From Kryptolebias marmoratus (Eukaryota; Chordata; Actinopteri; Cyprinodontiformes; Rivulidae), in NCBI RefSeq assembly GCF_001649575.2, contig NC_051443.1, positions 14,235,884 through 14,299,883 on the forward strand: a DNA stretch of 64,000 bases, written 5' to 3'. The position numbers and the translations under genes are program-made. The notes under the pieces are model-generated. The model was given only the letters and a program-made list of their open reading frames with translations, was not told the origin of the DNA and did no database searches. Shown here piece by piece: positions 49,715 to 60,700 of the stretch (positions are counted from its first letter, which is position 1; each line of letters starts with the position of its first letter).

Positions 49715-49787
49715 ACCCCTGTAGTGTAAACAGGCAACACGTTCACTTCTGTGTGAAAACACCGGATTCGAGTCCCGGCATGGGTGG
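49715..49787 (+). tRNA. tRNA-like relic, probably tRNA-Val derived
   Basis: An A-box-like TAGTGTAAACAGG and a B-box GATTCGAGTCC are spaced as in a tRNA. Putative acceptor arms ACCCCTG and CATGGGT pair at six of seven positions. The stretch CACGTTC...GTGTGAAA resembles the anticodon arm of tRNA-Val, but it is two bases short, the loop is not canonical and the T stem has a mismatch. I regard it as a pseudogene or the head of an old SINE, not a working tRNA. Confidence 0.45.
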
Positions 49788-50003
49788 GAAAAAAAATGTC
49801 AACATTTCAAGATTTTTCATTTGTCATTTCTCTTTATTATACAAGCACAACACAGAGGAATGTATCCTGAATGAAAAATAGTTGAGAAAACAACAAGAAA
49901 AGAATCGGTAATAATGATTTGGGTCACAGTAAGTTTAAATCAATGCTAAATACAAATAAAAGATTACATGTCTTGATTTAGCCAGTGTAAAAATTAACCA
50001 TTA
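49788..50003. other. Intergenic spacer before the L1 insertion
   Basis: AT-rich sequence with no recognised feature. Confidence 0.45.
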
Positions 50004-50017
50004 AAATAAAAAAGTGC
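50004..50017 (+). repeat. L1 target-site duplication, 5' copy
   Basis: AAATAAAAAAGTGC is repeated at 55650-55663. It is preceded by CATTA, so the insertion site reads TT/AAAA, the preferred L1 endonuclease target. Confidence 0.85.
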
Positions 50018-50172
50018 GAGATCGCGGATGCAGAGGAGCGGAGCAGACGTGTTTCCGTGAGCTCTCGGTGGTGAACTCCAGTAGCTACTTTATCCTGAAA
50101 TTCTCTCATGACTTCTGTTTATATATAAGTGTCAAGAACACTGGAGATATATATATATTTTTTTTTTTTCAT

Positions 50173-51003
50173 ATGGCAAGCTATAATTTTCGACAAGAAA
50201 AACGAAAGAAAACCACGGCTCAGACCTCCCGACTAGCTACAACCACAAAAAACATGGCGGACGGAGAAAAAGAGACAACGCTTTCCACGCTACTGCAGGC
50301 TATCCAGGAAACTAAGGACGAGCTCACAACACACATTGACAAGAAAACAACCGATATACAAGCAACCCTAACGAAAATAGAGACATCTTTATCTACATTG
50401 GCAGAGCAGGTCGAAGAGATTGAATCACGGGTGGGCGCAAATGAGGACGACATTAAAGAGGCGCGAGATCGCGTTGGAAAAATGGAAAAGCTGGTAACAG
50501 GCCTCAAAGACAAGATGGACGAACTGGAAAATCGCAGTAGGAGATCGAACATCAGAGTCTTAAACATACCGGAGCAAGCTGAAGGCCAAGACGCGGTAGG
50601 ATTTCTGGAGAAGACTATACCTCAGATCCTTGGGGCCGAAAACTTCTCTTCGCCTATCATCCTGGAGAGAGCACACCGCATCGGTAAGAGATCCGACAGA
50701 CCTCGCCCCATTATCGCTAAGCTCCTGAACTACAGAGATAAAGAAAAAATTCTCCGACTGGCCAGAAGCAAGGATGAGATGATGTTCCAGAATAAGAAAA
50801 TTGCGTTCTACCCGGATTACAGCGCTGAGCTGCAACGTAGGAGAGATGCATTCCGAGACGTGAAACGGGCTCTGCGAGAAAAAGAGATGGAATATGCGCT
50901 GATTTACCCAGCTCAACTTCGCATAAAGCACATGGGATCTACTAAGTTTTTCTCTACTCCTGCCGAAGCTCAAAAATTTCTGACAGAACTGCCAAGTGAG
51001 TAA
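50173..51003 (+). CDS. L1 ORF1 protein (RNA-binding chaperone)
   Basis: About 276 aa from the ATG at 50173. The frame is open further up to 50014, but that part is low-complexity and probably 5' UTR. A second in-frame ATG (MADGEKE) is at 50254. The order fits L1 ORF1p: a basic N-terminus, a heptad-rich coiled coil (about residues 35-120, LSTLAEQVEEIESRV), the LENRSRRSNIRVLNIPE start of the RRM-like domain, a basic patch ERAHRIGKRSDRPRP, and a C-terminal domain with LNYRDKEKILRLAR and FYPDYSAELQRRR. In this family it binds L1 RNA as a trimer. The start codon is uncertain; the family assignment is firm. Confidence 0.88.
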   Translation: MASYNFRQEKRKKTTAQTSRLATTTKNMADGEKETTLSTLLQAIQETKDELTTHIDKKTTDIQATLTKIETSLSTLAEQVEEIESRVGANEDDIKEARDRVGKMEKLVTGLKDKMDELENRSRRSNIRVLNIPEQAEGQDAVGFLEKTIPQILGAENFSSPIILERAHRIGKRSDRPRPIIAKLLNYRDKEKILRLARSKDEMMFQNKKIAFYPDYSAELQRRRDAFRDVKRALREKEMEYALIYPAQLRIKHMGSTKFFSTPAEAQKFLTELPSE

Positions 51004-51513
51004 ATTTCCAGTGGTTGAAATGACTGTGACTCTTATTATAATTGGACATTAATGAAAAGGATGGTGACTCACGTTTTTCAAGATATTAAGGATATTAAGG
51101 ATTTTGTTGTTTTTGTTGTTGTTGCATGGATGACCCTTCAGTTCCTTGTGAGTCAACCTATTCTTGGATAAGCCATAATATGTTAGTGGTAAATTTTGGA
51201 GACATGTAGAATGTCATGAGTAGTGAATTTAACTAAGTTGCTGGAGCCACCAGAGATGTAAAGGTCGTTCAGGAGAATGTTCTACCCATCCTTACTCTGG
51301 TATGGGTTCTTTATGGGACAGAGTTCTGGGGGGAGGGGGGAGGTTTGTGTGTATATTTTGGGGAATGTACGATCTCTCAATGAAAACCAAAGGCTTACTT
51401 ACACAAAAGTCCAAATTAACTACCAATGTAAATATGGTACATAATCAAGTACGTCCCAGATGGGAAACCGGAGCCGCCATTCTGGCCAGACATCTAAGCA
51501 AAGAGCTTAACCA

Positions 51514-54500
51514 ATGGATCATTTAACATGTATTTCATGGAATATTAGGGGTATTAATTCGCCAATTAAAAGGAAGAAAATGCTGACATATTTAAAGAGG
51601 CAAAAAACAGATATTGCATTTATTCAAGAAAGTCATCTTACAGACATGGAACATTTAAAACTGCGTACAGATTGGGTGGGGGATGTTTTTTATTCATCTT
51701 ATTCATCAAAAGCAAGAGGTGTTGCGCTACTTATAAGAAAGCACTTGAACTTTAAATTAAACTCACTTGAGAAGGATAAAAATGGCAGATTCCTACTGGT
51801 GGATTGTGAAATAAATAGAGAAAAAATCACACTGATAAATGTATATGGTCCAAATTATGACGACCCACTATTTTTTAATAATTTGATCATGAAACTGGCC
51901 ACAATTAAAACCCAGTGCATTATAGGGGGAGACTTTAACTTGGTACTGGACCCAATTCTGGACCGATCATCTCCTAAAACAACTTCATTGTCAAAGGCTG
52001 CAGCAACATTAAAGCAGGGTATGATGGAATTAGGTATTACTGATGTATGGCGCAGCCAGCATGCACAGCAGAAAGACTTTTCCTATTTTTCAGCAACACA
52101 TAATACACACTCTAGAATTGATATGTTCCTAATGTCTCAAGAGATGATTCCCAAAGTGACAATATGCTCCTATCTTGCAGCTACATTCTCGGACCATAAC
52201 CCTATTAAACTTACCTGGATGATCGACAGTCGGCAGGCAACAGATTATAGGTGGAGATTTAAAAATTTCATGTTAAAGGATCCTGAATTTGTTGCATATA
52301 TGACCAATAACATTGAAATATTTTTAGAAGCCAATAATAATACTTCAACGCATGCCAATATATGGGAGGCCCTCAAAGCCTTTATGAGAGGACATATTCT
52401 GTCATATAGCGCTCATAAGGTTAAAAAAAATAGAGAGACGCTGATTAAATTGGAAAGTGATATTAAAAAATTAGAGCAAGAGTATATTGATACAAAAAAG
52501 GAGGAACACCTTAATACATTAATTAAAACAAAAATGGAATATGATAATCTATGTACCAAAAAAGAAGAAGCAATCATGGCCAGAACTAGATATCACTATT
52601 ATGAATTTGGAAATAAAACAAGCAAACTCTTGGCATGGCAAATTAGGAAGGAAAACGCAGAAAGGTTTATACAAACAATAGAAACTGATGATGATAGGGT
52701 TCTTGACAGTCCAACTATGATTAATGCAGAATTTAAACAGTTTTATGAAAAACTATATAGATCCGAGCAAGATAAAACAAATAATGAGGCAGAAAGATAT
52801 ATTGGAGGAATAACACTTCCCATGCTACAAGAACAGGACAAAGAATCACTTGAGGCAGATATATCAGAAGCAGAAGTATTTCGAGCTTTGAATTCTTTAC
52901 AAAACAATAAGACTCCTGGGCCAGACGGATTTCCTGTCGAATATTATAAAACCTTTTCAAGACAATTGCTGACTCCTCTCACAAACATGATTAAAGAAGC
53001 TTTGGAAAATACAAAACTACCAGAATCATTGGAAACTGCAACAATTATTCTACTTCCAAAACCAGACAAGGATAAAAAGAAATGTGACTCGTATAGACCC
53101 CTCAGCCTCCTAAATGCTGACTATAAGATACTATCTAAATTAATTGCTCTTAGACTTGAGTATGTAATACCAAAATTGATACATGCTGATCAAACTGGAT
53201 TCGTTAAAAATAGACATGGAGCAGATAATGTACGACGTCTGATCCATATAATGAACACAGCTCAAAAAAAACAAATTCCAATGTTAATAATCTCTATGGA
53301 CGCCAACAAAGCATTTGATAGGATTGAACCAAATTTTCTACTTCAAACATTAGAAGCTATGGGCTTTGGAAAGAAATTTATTCAATATATTAAAACACTA
53401 TTTAATAATCCAAAAGCCAATATACTAACCAATAATGTTCTATCTGCTACATTTTCCTTGTCAAGAGGTTGTAGGCAGGGCTGTCCCAGCTCCCCACTGC
53501 TCTTTGCGCTTGCAATTGAACCTCTAGCTGTTGCTATCCGATCCAACACTTCTGTAACTGGAATCAAATTTGGGGCAAACGATCATAAACTCTCATTATA
53601 CGCAGATGACCTTTTGTTATATATAACCAATCCATACAGGTCAATCCCCCCTCTGTTAGAATGCCTTAAAGCATACAGTGCAGCCTCAGGATACAAATTA
53701 AATTACACTAAAAGTGAGATTCTGCCATTAAACATAGAGGATGATAATATTAAAACTCTTACTAACCCATTAAAATGGTGCAATAACGGCTTTAAATACC
53801 TGGGTGTCCAAGTGGGTAAATCGGAGGATTACATGTTTAAACAAAATTATACAAAGTTAATGGAAAAAACTAAACTTAACTTCCAAAGATTGATGGATCT
53901 GCCTCTATCGCTTATAGGCAGAATCAATACTATTAAAATGAATACTTTACCTAAATATTTATATCTGTTTCAATGCCTTCCAATAACTATTCCCAAAAAG
54001 GTTTTCAGAGAGCTTAACAAAATTATGAATTTCTTCATATGGCAAAAGAAGAACCCGAGGGTTAAGATAACCTCTCTACAGGCTCAGTACTCAAGGGGTG
54101 GATTGAATCTTCCAAATTTTAGTAATTATTACATCGCCTCGCAGTACAGACCTATTTGGATCTGGTTACATGCAGAAAAAAGCGAAGCCAGATGGATCTC
54201 AATAGAACAACATGAGATGAAGCATGTGCCCCTAAAGGATATTCCATTTATAGGCGATAGAAAAAGCCTGGCTTCACTGACTGACAACACAATAATTCTG
54301 AACACATTTACTGCCTGGCAGAAGTCTCACTCACTTTTAGATGTAAATATTAATTTCCTTAGAAGAACACCCTTGTGGGGCAACCCTAATCTTTCAAACC
54401 ATATTGCTGATTCAACATTGCGGGGTTGGAGAAATAGGAAAATTCAAGTAGTAGCTGATCTGTATATTGATGATACGCTAGCTAACTTCCAACAATTGAG

Positions 54501-55311
54501 TAAGAAGTTTGATCTTCCTAAAAACAATTTTTTTAAATTCTTACAAATCAGAGATTGGATTAAAGAGAAGTCTAGTGAGACGTTTCCAGCAATCCCAGTT
54601 GAAACCTGCCTTGAATCATATTTATGTCACAAGCTAGACAGTTCAGCAAAAGGATTGACGTCCTCTATATACTGCATACTTAATGGAACGCTACAAATAC
54701 ATCAAGCGGCTAAAAAGCAAAAATGGGAAATGGAAATTGGATGTGTATATGAGGAAGAGGATTGGAGTCGATTATTAGAACAGTCACAAACCATGTTAAT
54801 TTCTACAAAACATAGGCAAACTCAATTTAATATATTCCATAGGACATATTACACTCCGTATAGATTGAATAAAATGGACAAAAAAATTTCTTCCAAATGT
54901 CAGAGATGCAAGGTGACTGATGGGGACCTTCTGCATATGCTATGGCACTGCCCAATAATAGGAAACTTTTTGAAACACATGATAGATATCACATCAAAAA
55001 TTGTGAAATATCAGATTGTACAAGAACCCAAGGTGTGGATTTTAGGAGATTTAACAACTATTAGAATAAATTATTATAAAAAATACTTTATTCTTCTTGC
55101 AAGCACAGCAGCCAAAAAATGTATTTTAAAAAATTGGAAATCTGAAAAATCGCCATCAATAAGACAATGGATTGATGAGTTGGTGTCTTACTGTAAACCG
55201 GAAAAGATACTTTATAATGTGAGAGGAAAGCAAGCAGCATTTGGGGCAATATGGGGCCCCTTCATGGAAATGTTATCATCTATGGATATGACGGGCCGGG
55301 ATTCGGAATGA
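51514..55311 (+). CDS. L1 ORF2 protein: endonuclease and reverse transcriptase
   Basis: 1265 aa without interruption. The APE-type endonuclease occupies about residues 1-235, with N10 (SWNIRG), E39 (FIQES), D140/N142 (GGDFNLV), and SDH at 226-228 all present. The reverse transcriptase spans about 450-740: TPGPDGFPVEYY, RPLSLLNADYK, MDANKAFDRIEP with catalytic D596, SRGCRQGCPSSPLLF and YADD at 696-699. The C-terminal region carries a CCHC-like knuckle (C1129, C1132, H1141, C1146). It would nick target DNA and prime reverse transcription of its own RNA. No inactivating change was seen in the catalytic motifs. The fish L1 clade is the best fit; a Tx1-like affinity cannot be excluded. Confidence 0.93.
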   Translation: MDHLTCISWNIRGINSPIKRKKMLTYLKRQKTDIAFIQESHLTDMEHLKLRTDWVGDVFYSSYSSKARGVALLIRKHLNFKLNSLEKDKNGRFLLVDCEINREKITLINVYGPNYDDPLFFNNLIMKLATIKTQCIIGGDFNLVLDPILDRSSPKTTSLSKAAATLKQGMMELGITDVWRSQHAQQKDFSYFSATHNTHSRIDMFLMSQEMIPKVTICSYLAATFSDHNPIKLTWMIDSRQATDYRWRFKNFMLKDPEFVAYMTNNIEIFLEANNNTSTHANIWEALKAFMRGHILSYSAHKVKKNRETLIKLESDIKKLEQEYIDTKKEEHLNTLIKTKMEYDNLCTKKEEAIMARTRYHYYEFGNKTSKLLAWQIRKENAERFIQTIETDDDRVLDSPTMINAEFKQFYEKLYRSEQDKTNNEAERYIGGITLPMLQEQDKESLEADISEAEVFRALNSLQNNKTPGPDGFPVEYYKTFSRQLLTPLTNMIKEALENTKLPESLETATIILLPKPDKDKKKCDSYRPLSLLNADYKILSKLIALRLEYVIPKLIHADQTGFVKNRHGADNVRRLIHIMNTAQKKQIPMLIISMDANKAFDRIEPNFLLQTLEAMGFGKKFIQYIKTLFNNPKANILTNNVLSATFSLSRGCRQGCPSSPLLFALAIEPLAVAIRSNTSVTGIKFGANDHKLSLYADDLLLYITNPYRSIPPLLECLKAYSAASGYKLNYTKSEILPLNIEDDNIKTLTNPLKWCNNGFKYLGVQVGKSEDYMFKQNYTKLMEKTKLNFQRLMDLPLSLIGRINTIKMNTLPKYLYLFQCLPITIPKKVFRELNKIMNFFIWQKKNPRVKITSLQAQYSRGGLNLPNFSNYYIASQYRPIWIWLHAEKSEARWISIEQHEMKHVPLKDIPFIGDRKSLASLTDNTIILNTFTAWQKSHSLLDVNINFLRRTPLWGNPNLSNHIADSTLRGWRNRKIQVVADLYIDDTLANFQQLSKKFDLPKNNFFKFLQIRDWIKEKSSETFPAIPVETCLESYLCHKLDSSAKGLTSSIYCILNGTLQIHQAAKKQKWEMEIGCVYEEEDWSRLLEQSQTMLISTKHRQTQFNIFHRTYYTPYRLNKMDKKISSKCQRCKVTDGDLLHMLWHCPIIGNFLKHMIDITSKIVKYQIVQEPKVWILGDLTTIRINYYKKYFILLASTAAKKCILKNWKSEKSPSIRQWIDELVSYCKPEKILYNVRGKQAAFGAIWGPFMEMLSSMDMTGRDSE

Positions 55312-55649
55312 CTCTTTTGGATTAGCTCAAACATAAGCGGGCAGTACTATGGTTGTGTAATCATGCTAATTGGACATGTACTATCCTGTAAGTGAGAGAC
55401 GTAGGGGGTGGGGGGGTTTGAGACGGATGGGTGGGGGAGGAGGCAGGGGAGAAAATAATAATGACTGATTTATCGACATTTTAATAGGCATGACCAGTTG
55501 TGTTGAACAGTTGCCAGGTTATTTTGAAGTCTTGCTATTGTGTTTGTTTTTGTCACCCACAGTTGTTTTGAATATTGTACCAAAAATAACTGTTTGTCAT
55601 GTATATAAAAATGAACAGAAATAAAGCTGTATAAAAAAAATAAATAAAT

Positions 55650-55663
55650 AAATAAAAAAGTGC
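55650..55663 (+). repeat. L1 target-site duplication, 3' copy
   Basis: AAATAAAAAAGTGC is identical to 50004-50017 and directly follows the (TAAA)n tail, from which its first bases cannot be separated. Confidence 0.85.
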
Positions 55664-55714
55664 AGCGTACAGTGACACGAGGGTAGCAGCAGGAAGATGG
55701 TGAATGTGCAGAAC

Positions 55715-55870
55715 ATTAAAGGGATAGTTCGGTCAACTTTATAGTGATGTTCTGTGTAATAGTAAATACCTCATCAGTCAAAAAGTCTTTGTCCAGGCTT
55801 GGCTGACGACTGGCCAAACGAGGAATGTTGTTTTTAAATAATTTTTCATGCTTATGAAACAACTCTGAAC
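55715..55870 (+). repeat. Dispersed repeat family D, head fragment
   Basis: Begins 'TTAAAGGGATAGTTCGGTCA', the typical head of this abundant fish repeat, followed by 'AATAGTAAATACCTCATC'. Confidence 0.6.
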
Positions 55871-55904
55871 AAGATCCTGGTGTGACAGAACGCTGCCTTA
55901 GTTA

Positions 55905-56100
55905 AATACAGGCCCTGACAGAAATGATGGAATTACCGCTCTCCGAGGATCCTCTTTCATTGTTTAATTCTATATTAAAAAAATAAATCACAGCTGGGAT
56001 TTTTTTCACAATTCCAACCTTTTGGCATCAAGAAACAAACAGTCAGGAAGGGTTGCTATTCCGGCCGTCTCAAAGAAACACACAGACACCAATATTCAGT
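55905..56100. repeat. Probable DNA-transposon end fragment
   Basis: 'CAGGCCCTGACAGAAATGAT', 'GGAATTACCGCTCTCCGAGG' and 'TTCATTGTTTAATTCTATAT' resemble the terminus of a Tc1-like fish element. No transposase part is present here, so the identity is tentative. Confidence 0.4.
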
Positions 56101-56494
56101 CAGAAAAGAGGGGGGTACAGCCCAACTGTTGATGATTTAATTAAGATAAAGCTGTTATTATGGTAACATATAGGACAAATGCAATTAGTCACAACAACAA
56201 GCTGCTTTGGTAGGGGAAAAAAAATGTCTGATAACAGCCTAATGTAAAATCAGCAACACTTAACGGCAACAGAAAGCCTAACATATGTCTTACCGACTTG
56301 TCACCAATTAAGCGGCTCCTCCAGCTGCAGTTTCTGATTCACAAAATGTATTTTTACACCTCCTTTTTTCTTGTCCCTGTTTCAACTTTTTGCTGCTTCC
56401 ATCAAATTCAGAGCTACCTGATTTTCTTCCTAAAAGTTTCAACATTAGATGGGTTTCCTGTAATCTGTTGCGAATAAAAGGTGAATTTATGAAA

Positions 56495-56560
56495 TTTGCA
56501 GATCGTTGCATTCTGGGGTTTTTTTTAATTTACATTTTACACAACGTCCCACCTCTGTTG
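56495..56560 (+). repeat. Scrap of Tc1-like element terminus
   Basis: 'TTGCATTCTGGGG' followed by a T-run and 'CATTTTACACAACGTCCCAC' is like the terminal region expected on the missing side of the transposon at 46315-47325. Confidence 0.35.
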
Positions 56561-56564
56561 AGAT

Positions 56565-57137
56565 AAAGCGGGTGGCCTTAGCTGAGGGTGAAAGTGCTGC
56601 AGCATTTCCTGCACATGTGTTAGACGCTCAGAAACATGCACAGGCACACACTAGCATTTGTGGTTTTGGGTCAGCAGAGCTCTTGGAGGGGAGTGCAGGG
56701 AGAAACCGGAGAGGGTAGGAAGGGCGAGGGCCACTCAGATGCCTTTTCATTCCCATGCTATTTCCTGTGAACAAGGTGCAGGGCCTATTATTGGCTGTGA
56801 CTGACTCTACAGATCAGTCTTTATGCATTCCGGGGAAAAAAAATGGCTAGTTAAAACTGCTGGGAGAGAACTTTTTCCACGTTTCCTCACAAACGCCAGG
56901 CTGCAGAAGCTGCGAACAGCTAAGCTGGTGGTCAGATGTGCCTCTTTTTGGGCAATTTCCCTGGAAGAGGGAAAAATCCAAGCGGCCGATTTTTTGGCAA
57001 AACACGGTTCACCAAAATTGGAACGCTGAATCAGCAGGGGAATCGTGATCCCGGCCACAGTCTGCACCAAATGGCGATCCATCTGTATTGCACAGAGCCT
57101 GCTGCAGCAACGAAAGTCAGCCATTTGCCCCCCCCCC
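56565..57137. other. Balanced non-repetitive block, candidate conserved element
   Basis: GC-richer than the surroundings, without repeats or stop-free coding structure, located 600-1200 bp past the end of znf462. It could be regulatory. It ends in a C-run at the sequence gap. Confidence 0.3.
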
Positions 57138-57159
57138 NNNNNNNNNNNNNNNNNNNNNN
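57138..57159. other. Sequence gap (22 N)
   Basis: Twenty-two N directly after a homopolymer of about ten C. True length is unknown. Confidence 0.98.
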
Positions 57160-57325
57160 CCGGACAGGTGAAAGGGTCAGCCGAGCCGAGCTTCCTGTTG
57201 GAGAACAACCACTCAGTGATCCGGGAGGTGGTTTCATGAGATAACTGTCAGATACAGGTTTTGTTTAAACGAACATGTTGGTCAGAACAGACATGCCAGG
57301 AAAAGTTCATTTGCTTGATCCTTTT

Positions 57326-57540
57326 CAGGGTGGCAAGGAGCTGGTGCCTATTTCCAGGAATAATTGGGCAAGAGGTCAGATACACCTCCAACAGGTCACC
57401 CATCTGTCTCAAGGCCACCCAGTACATTAAAAGCCAAACAATCCTTAAAGAAATGCATATCGCCCACTGCCTTCCCACGCCAGAATTTCAACTAAGATCC
57501 TCTTATAGTGAGAAGACATGCAGCTAAAGCCACGCTTTGT
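57326..57540 (-). repeat. SINE-like repeat, antisense copy
   Basis: 'GGTGGCAAGGAGCTGGTGCC', 'CCTATTTCCAGGAATAATTG' and 'GAGAAGACATGCAGCTAAAG' correspond in reverse to the tail, body and tRNA-like head of the repeat seen at 21355-21985. It is shorter, probably through an internal deletion. Confidence 0.5.
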
Positions 57541-57729
57541 GCATCAGCATGCAACTGATCGCATTAAAATTGCCTAAATATAAATATAAAAGGCTCAGGT
57601 TTTCACACGTCCACTCTTTATATGCCACATAATTTGGTTCAGTTCAAGCTTGCGAAGAGAATCAAAGTTTTTTTTTTTTTTTTACCAAAGCAAAACACAC
57701 AGAACCACGACGAACTGTTATCTGATAAC

Positions 57730-57735
57730 TTTATT
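57730..57735 (-). terminator. znf462: Candidate znf462 poly(A) signal
   Basis: TTTATT on the plus strand is AATAAA on the minus strand, about 3.6 kb past the znf462 stop. It is the most distal clear signal before recognisable repeats begin. Other signals in between may also be used. Confidence 0.4.
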
Positions 57736-57739
57736 ATCA

Positions 57740-60700
57740 AGTTAAAAAAGACAAATGAATTACAATATTTACAGAATATCCAGAGATAAATGGAATAAAA
57801 TTGTAAACAATCATTCTAGGCAACATCACAACCCACCATCAGGTAATCAAATTGATATAGGAAAAAAAGGCAAGAAGGAGAGCTTCTAGTTTCAAACTAT
57901 GGAGACAACAGTCTGAAAAGAGAAATGCATCGGAAAACCCAACTAAACATATATACAAGTATCCAGTGTGTCTTCAGCAGGGGGTTCACTTTTGGTAAAC
58001 TGGAAATTTTACAGTCTAGAGACTGCACACAGTGAAGGATTCATAGTCATCTCATTTAATAAAAAAAAGGAAAAACAAATGATCACAGAACAACAAACAA
58101 TGTCGGGTTGACAGCTTTATCACCAGATTGTCCCGATTCCTCATCTGGTTTACACCGGGCTGGGCAACAAGCTGCCCCACAAAGCTTTTCTTTTTTTTTT
58201 CTTCTTCTTCTTCTTTATTTCTCTACAACAACTACGCTCAAAAAGTTGAACTTTAAGGGAGAAAAGAGATTCTGCAGAAATGAAAAAAACAAAACAAAAA
58301 ACAAACAGCTTTTGTATTCAGCAACTGATTTGAAGGTATTTTGAGGACCGAGGAGCAGATACAGACGACCGTCTTCACCTTCTAGATAGATTACGGGGCG
58401 AACGCGCGGTTTAGTCGTGGACAAAAGACAGAAGGAGTGTTTGTTCTGGACGTGGATGTTCTGGATCTGGAGCACAAGCCCAGATGGCGCAGAAGCTCAG
58501 GAGGAGGAGTTCAGGTGAACGCTTCCAGAGGAACTATTGTCTGCACGTCTCTTCCTTCCAGCTGGTGTTTCCTCCGCGTTTAAAAACCCTGTTTGTCGTT
58601 TAGAGGAGTTTCCGCTTCCTCTCTCCGGTTCACTTTCAGTCTAAAAAACAAACAAACAAAAAAGGAAAAAAAAAAAAAAACTCAAAAGAAAACAAACCAA
58701 AACCAAAAAGAGACTTTTTTTTTTTTCAACCAGACATTGTACAACAACTATATTGGATTTGGGACTCAAAAAGGCCCTAAGGTTTAGTTTCATTATATAT
58801 TTTGTCCTTAGAAATAAAATAAAAAAAGAACACCTAAAAGAAAAAATAATCCTTTCTGAAACACCACAGTTCAAACACTTAACGAGTAGTTTTTTGTTTT
58901 TTTGTTGTTTTTTTTTTTTCCTATACATGGCTGCGAAAACATGTAGTTGTCCTGGTTTTTTTATCTGTGGAACTATAATCCCGAAATGTCTGCAGTCCAA
59001 ACCCAAATTTACCTTCTTCTTCTTCTTTTTTTTTTTAAATCAATAGTTCATTGCAAGAAAAACAATTACAGCAGCAAACACAGCAGGCTTAGTAAATGTT
59101 TTGGTACCGAGAACACAGTTCTATTACTGTAGTTGTGTCCTTCTACAAAAAAAAAAAAAAAAAAATTGATATCAGAGCTATCAGCCGTTTTATTTCAGAT
59201 TGTTCGACATTTCGTAATGGTCTTCCTGGAGTTGGACAAAAAACAAAACAAAACAAATGGACTTAATTCACTTCTCATAAGGCTTTAGGGCGTTCAAGCA
59301 GCAACTTCCAACAAAATACAATCTCCGCTTATTTTTACCGTCAACAATAAGATCACTTATCGTGGCGGAACATAAAGAGAAGCACACAAAATGCGAACTA
59401 TGACACGTCTGCCAACACAGAATGAGAATCCCCCCCCCCCTAAAATTCAGTCATATCTGCGCATGAAGAAAAGGCTTCAGACTCTCTGCGTACACTTGTC
59501 TTTTCAGCGGATTCCTTCGCAGCGAGACTGCAAATCAGAGCAGATCATGGCTTCGGTCGCAACTTCATAAGCAGGTGTCTCGAGTTTAAGCTCGTTTAAA
59601 TTCCAGCAGTGCCGGAGAAATGTAATAATCGCCGCAACGGACTGCCGAAAGGCGAGTCAAATTGGCTCCAAACACACCCGGCATTGCCATAAATTGAATT
59701 TATTGTCTAAATAATGTGAAGACATGCTCATAAAAAAAGAAATCCAGAGCTGCATTTCTTTCCATAAACACCACCTGTCTTTAGAAAAAAAAAAAAACAG
59801 AGATGCCACCTAAATGTAAGAAGCATAACCACCAAAGGTCCATTCCATCCGACTGATCGGACTCCAGCAGGTACAAAACAATATTTAAGCCTTCACAGCA
59901 TTACACTGTTCTGACACACATTTACACTTTGCACTTATAACAAACATATACTGAGTTAGACTTCAACTAGGGCTGCCCGATATAAAGAAAACATCCATTT
60001 GTGATCACATCCACGATGTTTTATTATCTCTGACTCGATCATCTAAATAATAAGAACACCTATTCCAGTCCAGGTTGTCCTTTGCAACATCCATACGAGT
60101 TCCTGCGCTTCATCTCCTAGTTGATTCCTATCTGTGACTGAAACCCCTCTAAGTGTGGATTTCTTCAAAACATTTTGCCTTTCTTGAAGAAAAAAACAAC
60201 AAAACAAAACAAAAAAAGAAGTGAAATTATATTATATTAGAATATTAGAGGAGCTGCATTGTAAGGCACTGGTTTCCAAACGTAACCGCGGCGGTCTGAA
60301 CGTAGTGAGGCACAACCCGGCGGCCCCCGTCCCCCGCGTCCGAGCTCACGCACCAGGAGGCTCGCGCTGCCCCGACGCACCCAGCCACACGTTTCGCACT
60401 GAAAAGACAAGTGTAACGCTGATCAGAGGCCGTCCAGGACGTGGATGAGCTCACGGCACGTTAAACACGTCTTCTGTTGGATCATATTGACAAGATGAAA
60501 TTAGTTTTTCCTCCTTTTTTGTTTTTGTAAATCAGTGAACGGGACGACAACAGAAGAACACGTAAAAAAAAAAAAAAAAAAAAAAAGAACCAGGCGTCAC
60601 AAGTTTGAAGGCTTATACTCAGTATAATATTAAGGAACGTAGGATGTAGCAATTTGCTACAGAAACTCGGGGCAAACGTTCAAAATCTCTACAAATGAAG

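Larger units (their letters stand above)
50018..55649 (+). mobile_element. Full-length L1-type retrotransposon
   Basis: A 5.63-kb element with a short 5' UTR, ORF1, a 510-bp spacer, ORF2, a 3' UTR with a G-rich stretch (55410-55450), an AATAAA at 55620 and a (TAAA)n tail. It is bounded by a 14-bp target-site duplication at a TT/AAAA site. Both reading frames are open from end to end. A complete 5' end, open ORFs and matching duplications together indicate a recent insertion that could still be mobile. It lies between rad23b and znf462 and disrupts no recognised gene. Confidence 0.93.

Noticed and set aside
49715..49787. Functional tRNA gene
   Set aside because: Shortened anticodon arm and mismatched T stem make it a relic.
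50014..50172. N-terminal extension of L1 ORF1 upstream of the Met at 50173
   Set aside because: The frame is open but has no ATG, begins inside the target-site duplication and includes a poly-Phe run from a T-tract; treated as 5' UTR.
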